DNA of 64,000 bases from CALSMU01 sp963926405 (GCA_963926405.1 CAWUXI010000019.1:10328-74327), one strand, 5' to 3'; shown: positions 17,865-27,778, counted from the stretch's first letter. Notes: generated by a model from the letters alone, not told the origin. Translations and numbers: made by a program.

Positions 17865-19214
17865 ATGGCTGATGTAGAGGTAATACTTCCTAAAATGGGA
17901 GAAAGTGTAGCAGAAGCAACCATTACTACATGGTTGAAAGAAGTTGGAGATACAATTGAAGAAGATGAACCGATTGTGGAAATCGCAACAGACAAGGTTG
18001 ACTCTGAGGTTCCTGCTCCTGCATCTGGAGTGCTAAAACAAAAGCTGTTTAATGATGGAGATGTGGTTCAAGTAGGAGCTGTATTTGCTATAATCGGTGC
18101 TGAAGGTGAAGAGACTATTGTTAGCGCTCCAGCACTAGCAGAAACAATTGAAGTTGCCATTGAACAAATCCAAGAAGAATTACTTGCTACAATTGAATTC
18201 AGTAAAAATGGTATAGGCGTTCCAAAAAATGGACCGAGTGGAAGGTTTTATTCCCCTTTAGTTAGAAGCATTGCCAAAACTGAAGGTATTTCTGTTGGAG
18301 AGCTTGAGTCCCTTGCTGGAACTGGCCAAGAAGGTCGAGTTACGAAAAAAGATATTCTAGGGTATGTTAATACCCGAATCGGTATTTCTGCTGCTGTTAT
18401 CGAATCACCAATAAAAGCTGCTGCAATAGTTTCTAAAGCTGTTGCTCCAAGTAAAAATGATCAAGTAACTCCATTTTACAAAGCTCCTCCAGTTCCAATT
18501 GGTCCAAATGACGAAATAGTTGAAATGGATCGTATGCGTAAACTGATTGCTGACCACATGGTTATGTCAGTTCACGTTTCTCCTCATGTCACTTCCTTTG
18601 TAGAGGCTGATGTTACAAATATTGTAATGTGGCGTGATAAAATGAAAGAGGAGTTCATGAAAAGAGAGGGTGAGAAATTGACTTTTACACCCATTTTTAT
18701 GGAAGCTGTAGTAAAAGCGTTAAAAGACTTTCCTAAAGTGAATGCAATGTTAGATGGAAATAATGTTGTTATCAAAAAAGACATTAATCTTGGAATGGCT
18801 ACGGCTCTTCCCTCAGGAAATTTAATTGTACCTGTTATTCATAATGCAGAACAATTAAACTTAGTTGGACTAGCAAAACAAGTTAATAGCCTTGCTAATG
18901 ACGCTAGAAACAATAGTTTAAAGCCAGACCAAATACAGGGGGGAACATACACAGTTACAAATGTTGGAACTTTTGGAAACGTTATGGGAACTCCAATTAT
19001 TAATCAACCACAAAGTGCCATTTTAGCTCTTGGAGCAATAAGAAAGAAACCTGCAGTAATAGAAACTCCTCAGGGAGATGCAATTGCAATAAGACATATG
19101 ATGTTTTTATCACACTCTTATGATCACAGAATAGTTGATGGAGCTTTAGGTGGAAGCTTTGTAAAAAGAGTTGCTGATTACCTTGAACAATTTGATATCA
19201 ATAGAGAAATTTAA
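17865..19214 (+). CDS. 2-oxoacid dehydrogenase E2 (branched-chain/pyruvate type acyltransferase)
   Basis: At 449 aa it has a single N-terminal lipoyl domain with the modified lysine in EIATDKVDSEV (Lys44), a peripheral-subunit-binding domain at about 125-165 (YSPLVRSIAKTEGISVGELESLAG), and a catalytic acyltransferase domain ending with HSYDHRIVDGALGG, which holds the HxxxDG active site. E2 passes the acyl group from lipoamide to CoA. A second E2 next to sucA in this window is the succinyltransferase, so this one likely serves branched-chain or pyruvate dehydrogenase. E1 and E3 are not adjacent. Confidence 0.9.
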   Translation: MADVEVILPKMGESVAEATITTWLKEVGDTIEEDEPIVEIATDKVDSEVPAPASGVLKQKLFNDGDVVQVGAVFAIIGAEGEETIVSAPALAETIEVAIEQIQEELLATIEFSKNGIGVPKNGPSGRFYSPLVRSIAKTEGISVGELESLAGTGQEGRVTKKDILGYVNTRIGISAAVIESPIKAAAIVSKAVAPSKNDQVTPFYKAPPVPIGPNDEIVEMDRMRKLIADHMVMSVHVSPHVTSFVEADVTNIVMWRDKMKEEFMKREGEKLTFTPIFMEAVVKALKDFPKVNAMLDGNNVVIKKDINLGMATALPSGNLIVPVIHNAEQLNLVGLAKQVNSLANDARNNSLKPDQIQGGTYTVTNVGTFGNVMGTPIINQPQSAILALGAIRKKPAVIETPQGDAIAIRHMMFLSHSYDHRIVDGALGGSFVKRVADYLEQFDINREI

Positions 19215-19259
19215 TTCACCCTCAGAAGAAAGAACAAGTTTTGTACATTCCGGACAGCT

Positions 19260-21659
19260 ATGATTAAAAGCCTAAAATATAGTTTTTTTGTTATCTTGTT
19301 TTCATTTGGAATTTTTGGAACTAGTTATTCTCAAATTGACACCAGTGCACTTGAAAAAAAAATGGAACATGCCTCTTTCAAACAAAAATTTGAAACTGCA
19401 AATTCATTTATGGAAGATCATCTGTATGAATTTGCGGTTAAAATTTGGTTAAATTTAATTGAAGAGCAACCTACTAATTCCAATTTAAACTATAAATTAG
19501 GATTATGTTATCTTCACTCCGGTCTAGAAAGAAATAAAGCTTTAAAACACCTTCTTGTTGCAGCTAAAAATATTTCTAATAGATATGACCCATTTTCATC
19601 AGGTGAAACGAATTCCCCTTTTGAAACCCACCTTTATTTAGGCCAAGCATACCACCTAAATGAAAGATTTGATGATGCACTGGAAGAATACCAGCACTTT
19701 AGAGAAGAAGTCAGCAGCAAGCATGACCTGTTCAATAAAAATGAAATGTATACCGTATACGCGATTAATGCGAAAAAAGAAGTTGCAGCAAAAAAGAACT
19801 TTGAAATCACCAACATAGGTATTCCAATTAGTAGTGCATTTTCTGACTTTAGCCCTGTTATAACTGCAGACGAAAGCGCTATATTTTTCACTTCTAGAAG
19901 GATGAGAACTGATAGTAATCAAGTTTCCAATGAATTTAATTTCACCCCACAAGACGGCAAACATTATGAAGACGTTTATGTTGCATATAAAAACCAGGAA
20001 ACTGGAACTTGGGAAGAACCAGAACTAATGAATTTTAGCAACCCTAGAAGTAACCAGGCTACAATCAGCGTTTCTGGTGATGGACAATTTCTATTTATTT
20101 ATAAAGATGACAATGGAGACGGGAACATCTACATTTCAGAAAGAGAAGGCTTTGATTATGGTGACCTAAAATACTTAGGAGGTAAAAACACTGAAATAGA
20201 CATTAATACATCTTATTGGGAGACTCACGCTACACTTTCTGCAGATGGAAAAACACTTTACTTTGTAAGTGATCGACCTGGAGGGCTTGGAGGTAGAGAC
20301 ATCTACAGAAGTATAAAGCTACCTAATAACGAATGGAGCAAGGCCTTTAATGTTGGCGCTCCTATTAATTCCGAACATGATGAAGAATCCCCATTCTTTC
20401 ACCCAGATGGTAAAACACTATACTTTAGCTCAAATGGGAGTATGAGTATGGGTGGATTTGACATTTTCTTTACCAAGAATAAAGAGGATGGAACTTGGAC
20501 CACTCCACTTAATATAGGATACCCTCTTAATACGGTCGGTGATGATGTATACTTCTCCACAACAATTGATGGAAAAAAAGGTTATTATTCTTCTGCACAT
20601 GAAGGAGGACTAGGAGAAAAAGACATCTACACCATAAAGTTAGATACGACAATTATTGAACCAATATCTATCCTTACTGGTTATATTGCTAAAGGTTCAG
20701 AAGCTCAAATTCCTGCTGGAATAATAATATGGGTTACTGACTTAACTGAGGATGGTGACCCTATTAAATATAAACCCAACAGAAGGACGGGCTCTTATAT
20801 CTTTGCTTTAATTCCATGTCATGAATATGCCGTGGAGTACATGATAGGAGAAAACACTTTTCATGAAACGGAATTTAAGGTGCCATGTAACTCCGACTAT
20901 CATGTAATTGATAAAGTTATTACACTTGGAGGTCTATCATTAAACGTTTCAGATGCAGACACTAATATAACTCAAAACACAATTGACAACGAACTCGACA
21001 GCAGAAAGGATCAATGGAAATTCCAAATATACATGAATGACCAGCCATTTGAATTGGAAGGAATTGCAGCTATCATGAATAAAGAAAATTCAGAATACAG
21101 CGAATTTATAACCAAAGGCACATTTAAGTATCGAGAATTAGAATCTAAAATAGATCCATTCTTTGAAATAGAAACAGTTGACATTGCTATTTGTGATAAG
21201 ATATCTATTAAAATATTAGATGAAAATGGAAAAGTGGTTAATTTACCAACACGAAACATTCGATGCAAAACTATCATCAGCAACGTTAAACCTGTTGCTT
21301 TCCAAAAATTCTATGGTTATAATGAGAAAGGTGTGGAATCCGAAGAAGAAAGATTTACAGCATTTTTAGAGGGGGTTCAAAGGATTCTAAACCAAAAAGG
21401 AACCGTTAGTATTGAAATAGAAGGCAGTGCTTCTTTTGTCCCAACTAGAACGTTTGGTTCAAATAAAAAACTATCTATATATAGAAGTACCGAAGCCAAA
21501 GAAATGTTGATGAATAAATTAACAACTTTTGGCGTAGACCTATCGAAAGTAAAAATTGTAGCTAACAAATCTCTTGTGCAAGGACCCAAGTATAACGGTG
21601 ACTTTAAGAACACAGAAAAGTATGGTAAATTCCAATATTTAAAACTAAAAGCATTCTAA
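19260..21659 (+). CDS. PorE-like lipid-free TPR/PD40/OmpA-type protein
   Basis: At 799 aa it has a signal peptide (to TSYSQ), an N-terminal TPR-like helical region (25-190), a PD40 beta-propeller (repeats such as SDFSPVITADESAIFFTSRR, ADGKTLYFVSDRPGGLGG and PDGKTLYFSSNG), a carboxypeptidase-regulatory-like domain (about 470-560) and a diverged OmpA-like end (TVSIEIEGSASFVPTRTFG, LSIYRSTEAKEML). This order matches PorE of the type IX secretion system of Porphyromonas, which ties the complex to peptidoglycan. The OmpA-like part lacks the textbook peptidoglycan-binding Asp/Arg pattern that I can recognise, so binding is uncertain. A hairpin terminator follows. Confidence 0.8.
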   Translation: MIKSLKYSFFVILFSFGIFGTSYSQIDTSALEKKMEHASFKQKFETANSFMEDHLYEFAVKIWLNLIEEQPTNSNLNYKLGLCYLHSGLERNKALKHLLVAAKNISNRYDPFSSGETNSPFETHLYLGQAYHLNERFDDALEEYQHFREEVSSKHDLFNKNEMYTVYAINAKKEVAAKKNFEITNIGIPISSAFSDFSPVITADESAIFFTSRRMRTDSNQVSNEFNFTPQDGKHYEDVYVAYKNQETGTWEEPELMNFSNPRSNQATISVSGDGQFLFIYKDDNGDGNIYISEREGFDYGDLKYLGGKNTEIDINTSYWETHATLSADGKTLYFVSDRPGGLGGRDIYRSIKLPNNEWSKAFNVGAPINSEHDEESPFFHPDGKTLYFSSNGSMSMGGFDIFFTKNKEDGTWTTPLNIGYPLNTVGDDVYFSTTIDGKKGYYSSAHEGGLGEKDIYTIKLDTTIIEPISILTGYIAKGSEAQIPAGIIIWVTDLTEDGDPIKYKPNRRTGSYIFALIPCHEYAVEYMIGENTFHETEFKVPCNSDYHVIDKVITLGGLSLNVSDADTNITQNTIDNELDSRKDQWKFQIYMNDQPFELEGIAAIMNKENSEYSEFITKGTFKYRELESKIDPFFEIETVDIAICDKISIKILDENGKVVNLPTRNIRCKTIISNVKPVAFQKFYGYNEKGVESEEERFTAFLEGVQRILNQKGTVSIEIEGSASFVPTRTFGSNKKLSIYRSTEAKEMLMNKLTTFGVDLSKVKIVANKSLVQGPKYNGDFKNTEKYGKFQYLKLKAF

Positions 21660-21695
21660 TTTTAAAAGCACAGAAACTTTTAAAACCTGTATTGA

Positions 21696-21730
21696 AAAAG
21701 ACTCATTTAGAAAATAGAAATGGGTCTTTT
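21696..21730 (+). terminator. Hairpin terminator after the PorE-like gene
   Basis: AAAAGACTCATTT (21696-21708) pairs with AAATGGGTCTTTT (21718-21730) across a 9-nt loop, with one G-T wobble. The T-rich 3' arm gives the terminating U-run. Confidence 0.65.
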
Positions 21731-21769
21731 GTGTAATCGGTACTTAATTTGTTTACTTTGTGATTAACA

Positions 21770-23308
21770 ATGTATGTGCAGCTGAAAATAGCATTTATAG
21801 TGGCGTTCTTTATGAATTACCCACTTTCTTGGTCGCAAACACCTGACCCTCGATTTGCTGATGATTTGTTTAAAAAAGGAAATTTTTTAGCAGCAATACC
21901 TGAATACAAAAAACATTTGAAACTTGAATCCAAAAGCGAAAAAGCATTAACCAATCTGGCCCTATGCTACCTAAATAGCAATTTAGACAAATCGGCCGCC
22001 ATAAAATATTTGGAAAGGGCAAAAGAATTAGAAAAAAAAGACAAAGAAGTACTTTATTATCTAGCACTAGCCTACACCCATGGAAATAATTATAGCAAAG
22101 CTATAGAAACCTTAAAAGAGTATCAAAAAGAACCCGGGAAGCATATAGAAGAAATACCCAACTTAATTGAAAATTATACTATTGCATTAGACATGATCAA
22201 CAAACCAATCAATGTCTTATTTCAAAATATGGGGCCATATATCAATTCTGAATTTCCAGACTACAATCCATTCGTTACAAAAGATGAAAAGACACTTGTG
22301 TTCACTTCTCGCAGAAAAGAGGGTAAGGGCCCAATGGAATTTGACGGGTACTACTCCTCGGACGTATATGTTTGTTCATTTGATGGACTTAAATTTTCTG
22401 GAGCAAAAAACTCTGGATCATTAAACAGCATATATGATGAACAATGTGTCGGTATCTACGATGATGGGGCAAAAATATTCGTTTACATAGATAATTTCGC
22501 TACAGGAGAAAGAGGCAATATTTATGAAGCTGAAAGAAAAGGACCTATTTATAGTAAAAAGAAAAAAATAAAGGAAGGAGTAAACACCAAATATCTTGAG
22601 ACATCCACATCAATTTCTAGTGATGGAACTGCTTTTATATACGCAAGCAACCGATCAGGAGGATTTGGAGGCCTAGACATCTATATGACCAAGCAACTTC
22701 CGGACGGAATTTGGGCAACGCCACAAAACCTATCTACTATAAATACTCCTCAAAATGAAGATTTCCCTACTTTATCTCCCGATGGACAAACACTCTATTT
22801 TTGTTCAAATGGACACAAAGGAATGGGTGGTTATGACTTGTACAAATCTAAATGGAATAGCGAAAATATGGAATGGGGATATCCTGAGAATTTAGGATAC
22901 CCTCTTAATACCTCTTATGATGAAAAGACCATAAGCTTTGCTGATGATGAAAAACACGCATATATTACAGCTGTCAGAGAAGAAGGTTTTGGCGATTTAG
23001 ATTTATACAGAATAACTTTTGAAGAGATTGAAGTTAGAGAAGCATTGTATACTATTGAGATCCAAGATATTGTTTCAAACACTAATATAGAAGGTGGAGT
23101 TATTACTATATTCATGGATGACGAAGATGAGCCAAGGACATATCTAAGTAATACCAATACAGGTGAAATTACAATGATTCTTGATCCAGGAACGTATGAA
23201 TTAGAAATTGAAGCAGATGGCTACGAGCTAAAAATCGTTAAACTTGTAGTTTCTGAATTTGACGCAGACCAAGGCGTGATTAAAAAATTATTTAAACTTT
23301 CAAAATAA
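21770..23308 (+). CDS. TPR/PD40 beta-propeller protein, paralogue of the upstream PorE-like protein
   Basis: This 512-aa protein has a signal peptide (ending PLSWSQ), TPR repeats at about 25-140 (ALTNLALCYLNSN, EVLYYLALAYTHGNNYSKAIE) and a PD40 propeller with the same repeat style as its neighbour (SDGTAFIYASNRSGGFGG, SPDGQTLYFCSNG, ITAVREEGFGDLD). A short beta domain closes it (LDPGTYELEIEADGYELK), like a carboxypeptidase regulatory fold. It has no OmpA-like end. Sequence order and motifs point to duplication with the preceding gene. The DnaQ gene starts 3 bp after its stop. Confidence 0.8.
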   Translation: MYVQLKIAFIVAFFMNYPLSWSQTPDPRFADDLFKKGNFLAAIPEYKKHLKLESKSEKALTNLALCYLNSNLDKSAAIKYLERAKELEKKDKEVLYYLALAYTHGNNYSKAIETLKEYQKEPGKHIEEIPNLIENYTIALDMINKPINVLFQNMGPYINSEFPDYNPFVTKDEKTLVFTSRRKEGKGPMEFDGYYSSDVYVCSFDGLKFSGAKNSGSLNSIYDEQCVGIYDDGAKIFVYIDNFATGERGNIYEAERKGPIYSKKKKIKEGVNTKYLETSTSISSDGTAFIYASNRSGGFGGLDIYMTKQLPDGIWATPQNLSTINTPQNEDFPTLSPDGQTLYFCSNGHKGMGGYDLYKSKWNSENMEWGYPENLGYPLNTSYDEKTISFADDEKHAYITAVREEGFGDLDLYRITFEEIEVREALYTIEIQDIVSNTNIEGGVITIFMDDEDEPRTYLSNTNTGEITMILDPGTYELEIEADGYELKIVKLVVSEFDADQGVIKKLFKLSK

Positions 23309-23311
23309 CAT

Positions 23312-24073
23312 ATGAATTTACAATTGAGTAGACCACTTGCATTCTTTGATTTGGAAACAACTGGAACAAATACAGCAAAAGATCGAATAGTTGAAATAGC
23401 TATAGTTAAATTAAATCCAGATGGCTCTAAAGAATCTTATACTAAAAAAGTAAATCCAGAAATGCCAATCCCTATTGTTGTTTCGGAAATACATGGAATC
23501 TATGATGTTGACATTTTAGATTGTCCTACATTTAAAGATATTGCTGAGGAAGTAAAAACTTTTATTGCCGAAGCTGATTTGGCCGGATTTAATTCCAACC
23601 GATTTGACATTCCTTTGCTCGTTGAAGAAATGTTAAGATCAGGAATAGATCCAGAGTTTGACAAAAAAAAGTTTGTTGACATACAAAATGTTTTTCACAA
23701 AATGGAGCAAAGAACTCTAGTGGCTGCTTACAAATTTTACTGCAACAAAGACCTCACTAACGCACATAGTGCAGAAGCTGATACGATGGCTACTTTAGAA
23801 GTATTGGAAGCTCAAATAGCAAAATACGACACCATACAAGGTGATGTAGATTTTTTGAGTGATTTCACAACAATGGGAGCGAAAACCTTAGACTTTTCTA
23901 AAAGAATTGCAATCAATGAAGAAGAAATACCTGTTTTTAATTTTGGAAAGCATAAAGGGATACCTGTGATAGATATCTTTAAAAAAGAACCTGGATACTT
24001 CAATTGGCTAATGAAAGGTGATTTTACACGCGATACAAAAAATAAATTTAGGAAAATTAAAGAAGAAATGTAG
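23312..24073 (+). CDS. DnaQ-like 3'-5' exonuclease with ExoX-type C-terminal domain
   Basis: At 253 aa it has a DEDDh exonuclease core: LAFFDLETTGTNTAKDRIVEIA (Exo I), LAGFNSNRFDIPLL (Exo II) and AHSAEADTMATLEV (Exo III, with the His and Asp). After about residue 205 a second small domain, FNFGKHKGIPVIDIFKKEPGYFNWLM, matches the ExoX-like C-terminal/DUF3820 pattern. It is annotated in many genomes as DNA polymerase III epsilon, but the extra domain and its distance from replication genes suggest a repair or clean-up exonuclease. It starts 3 bp after the TPR/PD40 gene and ends 2 bp before the FAH-family gene. Confidence 0.88.
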   Translation: MNLQLSRPLAFFDLETTGTNTAKDRIVEIAIVKLNPDGSKESYTKKVNPEMPIPIVVSEIHGIYDVDILDCPTFKDIAEEVKTFIAEADLAGFNSNRFDIPLLVEEMLRSGIDPEFDKKKFVDIQNVFHKMEQRTLVAAYKFYCNKDLTNAHSAEADTMATLEVLEAQIAKYDTIQGDVDFLSDFTTMGAKTLDFSKRIAINEEEIPVFNFGKHKGIPVIDIFKKEPGYFNWLMKGDFTRDTKNKFRKIKEEM

Positions 24074-24075
24074 TC

Positions 24076-24690
24076 ATGAAAATTATCTGTATTGGGAGAA
24101 ACTATGCGAAGCATGCTAAGGAATTAGGGAATACTGTTCCTACTGAACCTGTTTTTTTTATGAAGCCAGATTCTGCATTATTGCCAAAAAAAACGACTTT
24201 TTTCTATCCAAACTTCACAAAAGACCTTCATTACGAAGTTGAGCTTGTTATAAAAATTTGTAAGCTAGGTAAAAATATTTCTGAAAAATTTGCGGGAACT
24301 TATTACAATGAAATTGGTTTAGGAATTGACTTTACTGCTAGAGATATTCAGCTAGAATGCAAAGCCAAAGGTCTTCCCTGGGAAAAAGCAAAAGCATTTG
24401 ATTATTCAGCACCATTATCGAGAGAATTAATTCAAAAAAGTGAATTTAAAAACTTAAACGACATAACTTTTTCATTGGAGAAAAATGGGGTGTTAGTTCA
24501 AAAAGGAAATTCAGAAGATATGCTTTTTGATTTCGATCATTTGATCTGTTATCTCTCCCAATTTATGACCCTGAAAATTGGTGATTTAATATTTACAGGC
24601 ACACCTGCCGGTGTTGGCCCAGTTCAAATTGGAGACCAATTAATTGGATACATCGGAGACAGAAAAATGCTTGATTTGAGCATCAAATAA
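24076..24690 (+). CDS. Fumarylacetoacetate hydrolase-family protein
   Basis: At 204 aa this is the short, single-domain FAH type (FAHD1/YcgM-like) of hydrolase, isomerase or decarboxylase acting on 2-oxo dicarboxylates. Diagnostic motifs are CIGRNYAKHAKELGN, PVFFMKPDSALL, the metal ligands in HYEVELVIKI and GIDFTARDIQ, KGLPWEKAKAFD and the final FTGTPAGVGP. FAHD1-type members act as oxaloacetate decarboxylase or acylpyruvase; the substrate is not fixed here. Its end overlaps the convergent subtilase gene by 8 bp. Confidence 0.88.
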   Translation: MKIICIGRNYAKHAKELGNTVPTEPVFFMKPDSALLPKKTTFFYPNFTKDLHYEVELVIKICKLGKNISEKFAGTYYNEIGLGIDFTARDIQLECKAKGLPWEKAKAFDYSAPLSRELIQKSEFKNLNDITFSLEKNGVLVQKGNSEDMLFDFDHLICYLSQFMTLKIGDLIFTGTPAGVGPVQIGDQLIGYIGDRKMLDLSIK

Positions 24691-26335
24691 CCACAATAGT
24701 GGTAGTTGCTCTATTTCCTTCTGCAGATTGGACTTCAATAATGTAATTCCCCGAAGGCAAAACGTTTAATTGGCTCAAGACAAGCTGATTCTTTCCCTGC
24801 AGAACTGTATCCGATGCTGAAACTATTAAATCTCCTTTTTCCGAATAAAGTCGAATTACTACTCCCTGACTAACTTTACTAACGAAAATTATATTAACCA
24901 CATCTATAACAGGAATAGGAAATATATCTTCAATTAGATCTTCTCTGGGATGACTGTAAACAAAGCCAGTTTCTTGACTATACGCTTTAAATACATTTGG
25001 CACTCCATACCCCAATAAACTATCTGGACTACTAAACTGACTAGAGCTTTCCTCTATTAATCGCATTATCTCAATATTGGTTTTATTTGGCAAAGATTGC
25101 CATAAACAAGCAACCATACCTGTCATCATAGGAGCACTAAAAGAAGTCCCATTTCCTTGAATAACTTCACCTGTAAATGGAGAAATTAAATAGGTATTCC
25201 AACCAACAGAGGCAACGTTGGGTTTTATATCATTATCTGATGCTGGACCAACACTGCTAAAAAAAGCATATGTGCCATTACTATCAACAGCAGCAACGGT
25301 AAGGACACTATCTGCATCAGCGGGAGTGCTTATATATTGCCATGGAGAAGCACCTGAATTACCTGCACTAATACATAATAAAATTCCTTTTGATGCAGCA
25401 ATATCGGCAGCTTTTGCAATAACCGTAGTATTCCCATCCAAATCAGAATATACATGGTTCTGAAGGCTATCATCAAAAGTTGTATATCCCAATGAGGTAT
25501 TTATTATATCTACTCCTACGGAGTCAGCATATTCAGCTGCAGCAATCCAATTATACTCCTCAAGTAGCGTTTCAGAAGCTACATCCTCAGACCTTAATAA
25601 ATGAAAACTAGCCATAGGAGCTGTTCCTTTAAACTCGCCATCAATTGAACCTGCAATTACTGACAGCACCATCGTTCCATGCTGATGATCTTCATACACA
25701 GATTCTCCTCCATTAACGAAATCACGGGTGGACAATATTCTTCCTTCATTAAAAACATCTTCTAATGCATCTAATTCATTTGCTCTGAAAAAACCTGCAT
25801 CAATTATGGCTATATGCATTTCTTGCCCCCTAAACCCCAGATCTTGCATTTTATCAGCCTCGTGCAATGCTAATTGATTATACGAATATCCATATGGATA
25901 ATGAGGAATACTCAATAAATTAATTTCATTTTTTGTAATCGAAATATCATCGAACTTATCGATAATTTTGTCTTTTTTTAAAGATTTTACTTGCACCACA
26001 TTAGAAACAAAAGAGTAATTTAAAATAGTACTTAATGATGCCGTATCATCCGTAGTAATGGCAATAGCATTAAACCATTTAGAAGCTTTTAATAGATCAA
26101 AATCTCCAGAAACTAATATAGAATCGATATAAGTTTCATTTACTGGGAGATCGTTTGTTAAGATAGAAATGCCTGCATTCGCCCTCCTTTCAATACTCTT
26201 CTGTGACAGAAACTGAGATGGTTGATTAACTGAATATCGAGAATTGTTTTTATCTGTGAAAGATATCCAAAAACTAGAATTCTGTGAAAAAAAGGAAAAG
26301 GGGAAACAAATAACGAGAATTACAGTTATTTTCAT
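24683..26335 (-). CDS. Secreted S8 subtilisin-like peptidase with type IX sorting domain
   Basis: At 550 aa it has a signal peptide, a prodomain to about 150, a subtilase domain with Asp179 (IAIIDAGF), His219 (HQHGTMVLSVIAG), the oxyanion Asn in CISAGNSG and Ser398 (NGTSFSAPMM), and a C-terminal sorting domain of about 80 residues (FPIPVIDVVNIIFVS, LPSGNYIIEVQSAEG). The tail indicates export by the type IX system. All catalytic residues are present. It ends a three-gene minus operon, overlapping the preceding lipoprotein gene by 4 bp. Confidence 0.92.
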   Translation of the reverse strand: MKITVILVICFPFSFFSQNSSFWISFTDKNNSRYSVNQPSQFLSQKSIERRANAGISILTNDLPVNETYIDSILVSGDFDLLKASKWFNAIAITTDDTASLSTILNYSFVSNVVQVKSLKKDKIIDKFDDISITKNEINLLSIPHYPYGYSYNQLALHEADKMQDLGFRGQEMHIAIIDAGFFRANELDALEDVFNEGRILSTRDFVNGGESVYEDHQHGTMVLSVIAGSIDGEFKGTAPMASFHLLRSEDVASETLLEEYNWIAAAEYADSVGVDIINTSLGYTTFDDSLQNHVYSDLDGNTTVIAKAADIAASKGILLCISAGNSGASPWQYISTPADADSVLTVAAVDSNGTYAFFSSVGPASDNDIKPNVASVGWNTYLISPFTGEVIQGNGTSFSAPMMTGMVACLWQSLPNKTNIEIMRLIEESSSQFSSPDSLLGYGVPNVFKAYSQETGFVYSHPREDLIEDIFPIPVIDVVNIIFVSKVSQGVVIRLYSEKGDLIVSASDTVLQGKNQLVLSQLNVLPSGNYIIEVQSAEGNRATTTIVVI

Positions 26336-27000
26336 TTACCGTAGGCTGTTACTGTCATTTCCAATTCTCTCCCACTGTTTATGTCTAATATATTAGATAA
26401 ATTAATATCTAAATCAATATGACTTTTATAAATCAGTCCTATATCAACCGCAAAAATCTCTTTTACTTTTTCATATTTCACAACATTTTCATTATCCCGT
26501 TGTATTACCGTAATTGTTGAATCGAAATTTAGGTTGTTTATTAATTTAGGGGTGTGCAAACTATCATAGTAATACTCCCATTCTTCTAGGTTATTAAAAG
26601 CATTTCCATCCCAATATTTTGAAGCATTTATTGGAAAGATTAATTTTGTAAACCTCACATTTTCTTCAACTCTTTCAGCGGTTGTTTTTGTTTTATTACT
26701 ATACCATACATCTTTAATACTCCAATTAGAATTACTATCATCTCTCCAGTATCGCTCAATTCGATAAGTTAATCGACCTTCATTATCTAAGAATTCTTCG
26801 GTAGTTATCTCTCTCAGCTGGTACTCTGCGGTATCACTAGCAATTTCTGAATGAATAATATCCAATACATCATATTCTATCCAAGCAGCTACCTCTAAAG
26901 GGAAGTAACTATAATAATAGTTAACCGATTCACTATTAGATTTTTTACATCCGAAGAATAAGATTATGGAAGCAAATACGGTATATAATAATCTATTCAT
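26332..27000 (-). CDS. Lipoprotein of unknown function
   Basis: This 222-aa protein has a lipoprotein signal with lipobox FFGC, followed by KKSNSES. The mature part is rich in aromatic and charged residues (YYYSYFPLEVAAWIEYDV, WEYYYDSLHTPK) with alternating beta strands. I do not recognise a family. It starts one base into the stop of the MORN-repeat gene and overlaps the subtilase start by 4 bp, so translation of the three genes is coupled. Confidence 0.8.
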   Translation of the reverse strand: MNRLLYTVFASIILFFGCKKSNSESVNYYYSYFPLEVAAWIEYDVLDIIHSEIASDTAEYQLREITTEEFLDNEGRLTYRIERYWRDDSNSNWSIKDVWYSNKTKTTAERVEENVRFTKLIFPINASKYWDGNAFNNLEEWEYYYDSLHTPKLINNLNFDSTITVIQRDNENVVKYEKVKEIFAVDIGLIYKSHIDLDINLSNILDINSGRELEMTVTAYGK

Positions 27001-27773
27001 TATAGCTTAGTTTTTTGTTCTGCTTTCGCTTTCTTTAATCTTTCCAAATGCCTTTCTAATACATCGTCTTCAATCACTTGTCCATCCCTATAATAAACCT
27101 TATTTTTAAAAGCTCCATCATCTTCATAGTACTTCCAATAGCCATATTTAACAGCATGTTTGTAAAAACCTTCTATTTCTACCTTTCCACTTGAAAAGAA
27201 CCATTTAACATTGCCATCAAAATTACCATCTTTATAAACACCTTCTGCTTTTACCTTACCTGAACTATAATACTGAATCCAATTTCCATGCTTAAGGCCA
27301 TCTTCATAGTTCGTGATTTCAAACTTTTTTACTTTACCATTTAGCGGATCACTAGGATAGTAAACAATGTTTTCCCCATTTAGTTTTCCGTTAACATAAT
27401 TCTCCTTACTCATGATTTCTTTTCTATCATTAAAGGATAACCAGGTACTATCTTTCATTTTATCTGTATACTTTCCGGCTGCCATAACTTTTCCATTTAA
27501 ATGATACATTCGGGTATATGCCGTTTTATTATCATTCATGAAATCTGTAACTGCTGAAACTTCCCCTGTTAGGTAGTAATATGTAAACTTCCCAATAGGT
27601 ATATCATTTTCAAAAGCTCCTTCATACCTTTTCTTTTGAGTATCTTCATGAAACTTGACCCACTTACCTTGCTTTCTGCCTTTTGAATCTGTCTTATTTC
27701 CATCACCCTGGGTTTGACTAAAACCCAATGATGTTATTAATAATAATTGAAAGACTAATACTATACTCTTCAT
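27000..27773 (-). CDS. YwqK-type MORN-repeat protein
   Basis: At 257 aa it has a signal peptide (to LGFSQ) and about seven MORN-variant repeats with the theme G-x-W/Y-x-x-Y-x-x-x-G-x (for example PIGKFTYYYLTGEVSA, LKHGNWIQYYSSGKVKA, GNVKWFFSSGKVEIEG and KYGYWKYYEDDG). Such repeats form an elongated beta-hairpin solenoid. The family name antitoxin for YwqK is historical; here the protein is secreted and heads an operon with a lipoprotein and a type IX subtilase. A full promoter lies 5 nt before its ATG. Confidence 0.85.
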   Translation of the reverse strand: MKSIVLVFQLLLITSLGFSQTQGDGNKTDSKGRKQGKWVKFHEDTQKKRYEGAFENDIPIGKFTYYYLTGEVSAVTDFMNDNKTAYTRMYHLNGKVMAAGKYTDKMKDSTWLSFNDRKEIMSKENYVNGKLNGENIVYYPSDPLNGKVKKFEITNYEDGLKHGNWIQYYSSGKVKAEGVYKDGNFDGNVKWFFSSGKVEIEGFYKHAVKYGYWKYYEDDGAFKNKVYYRDGQVIEDDVLERHLERLKKAKAEQKTKL

Positions 27774-27778
27774 CCGTA

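Noticed and set aside
19656..19964. 102-codon minus-strand open frame
   Set aside because: Antisense to the TPR/PD40 part of the PorE-like gene and overlaps another minus-strand frame, as expected from chance.
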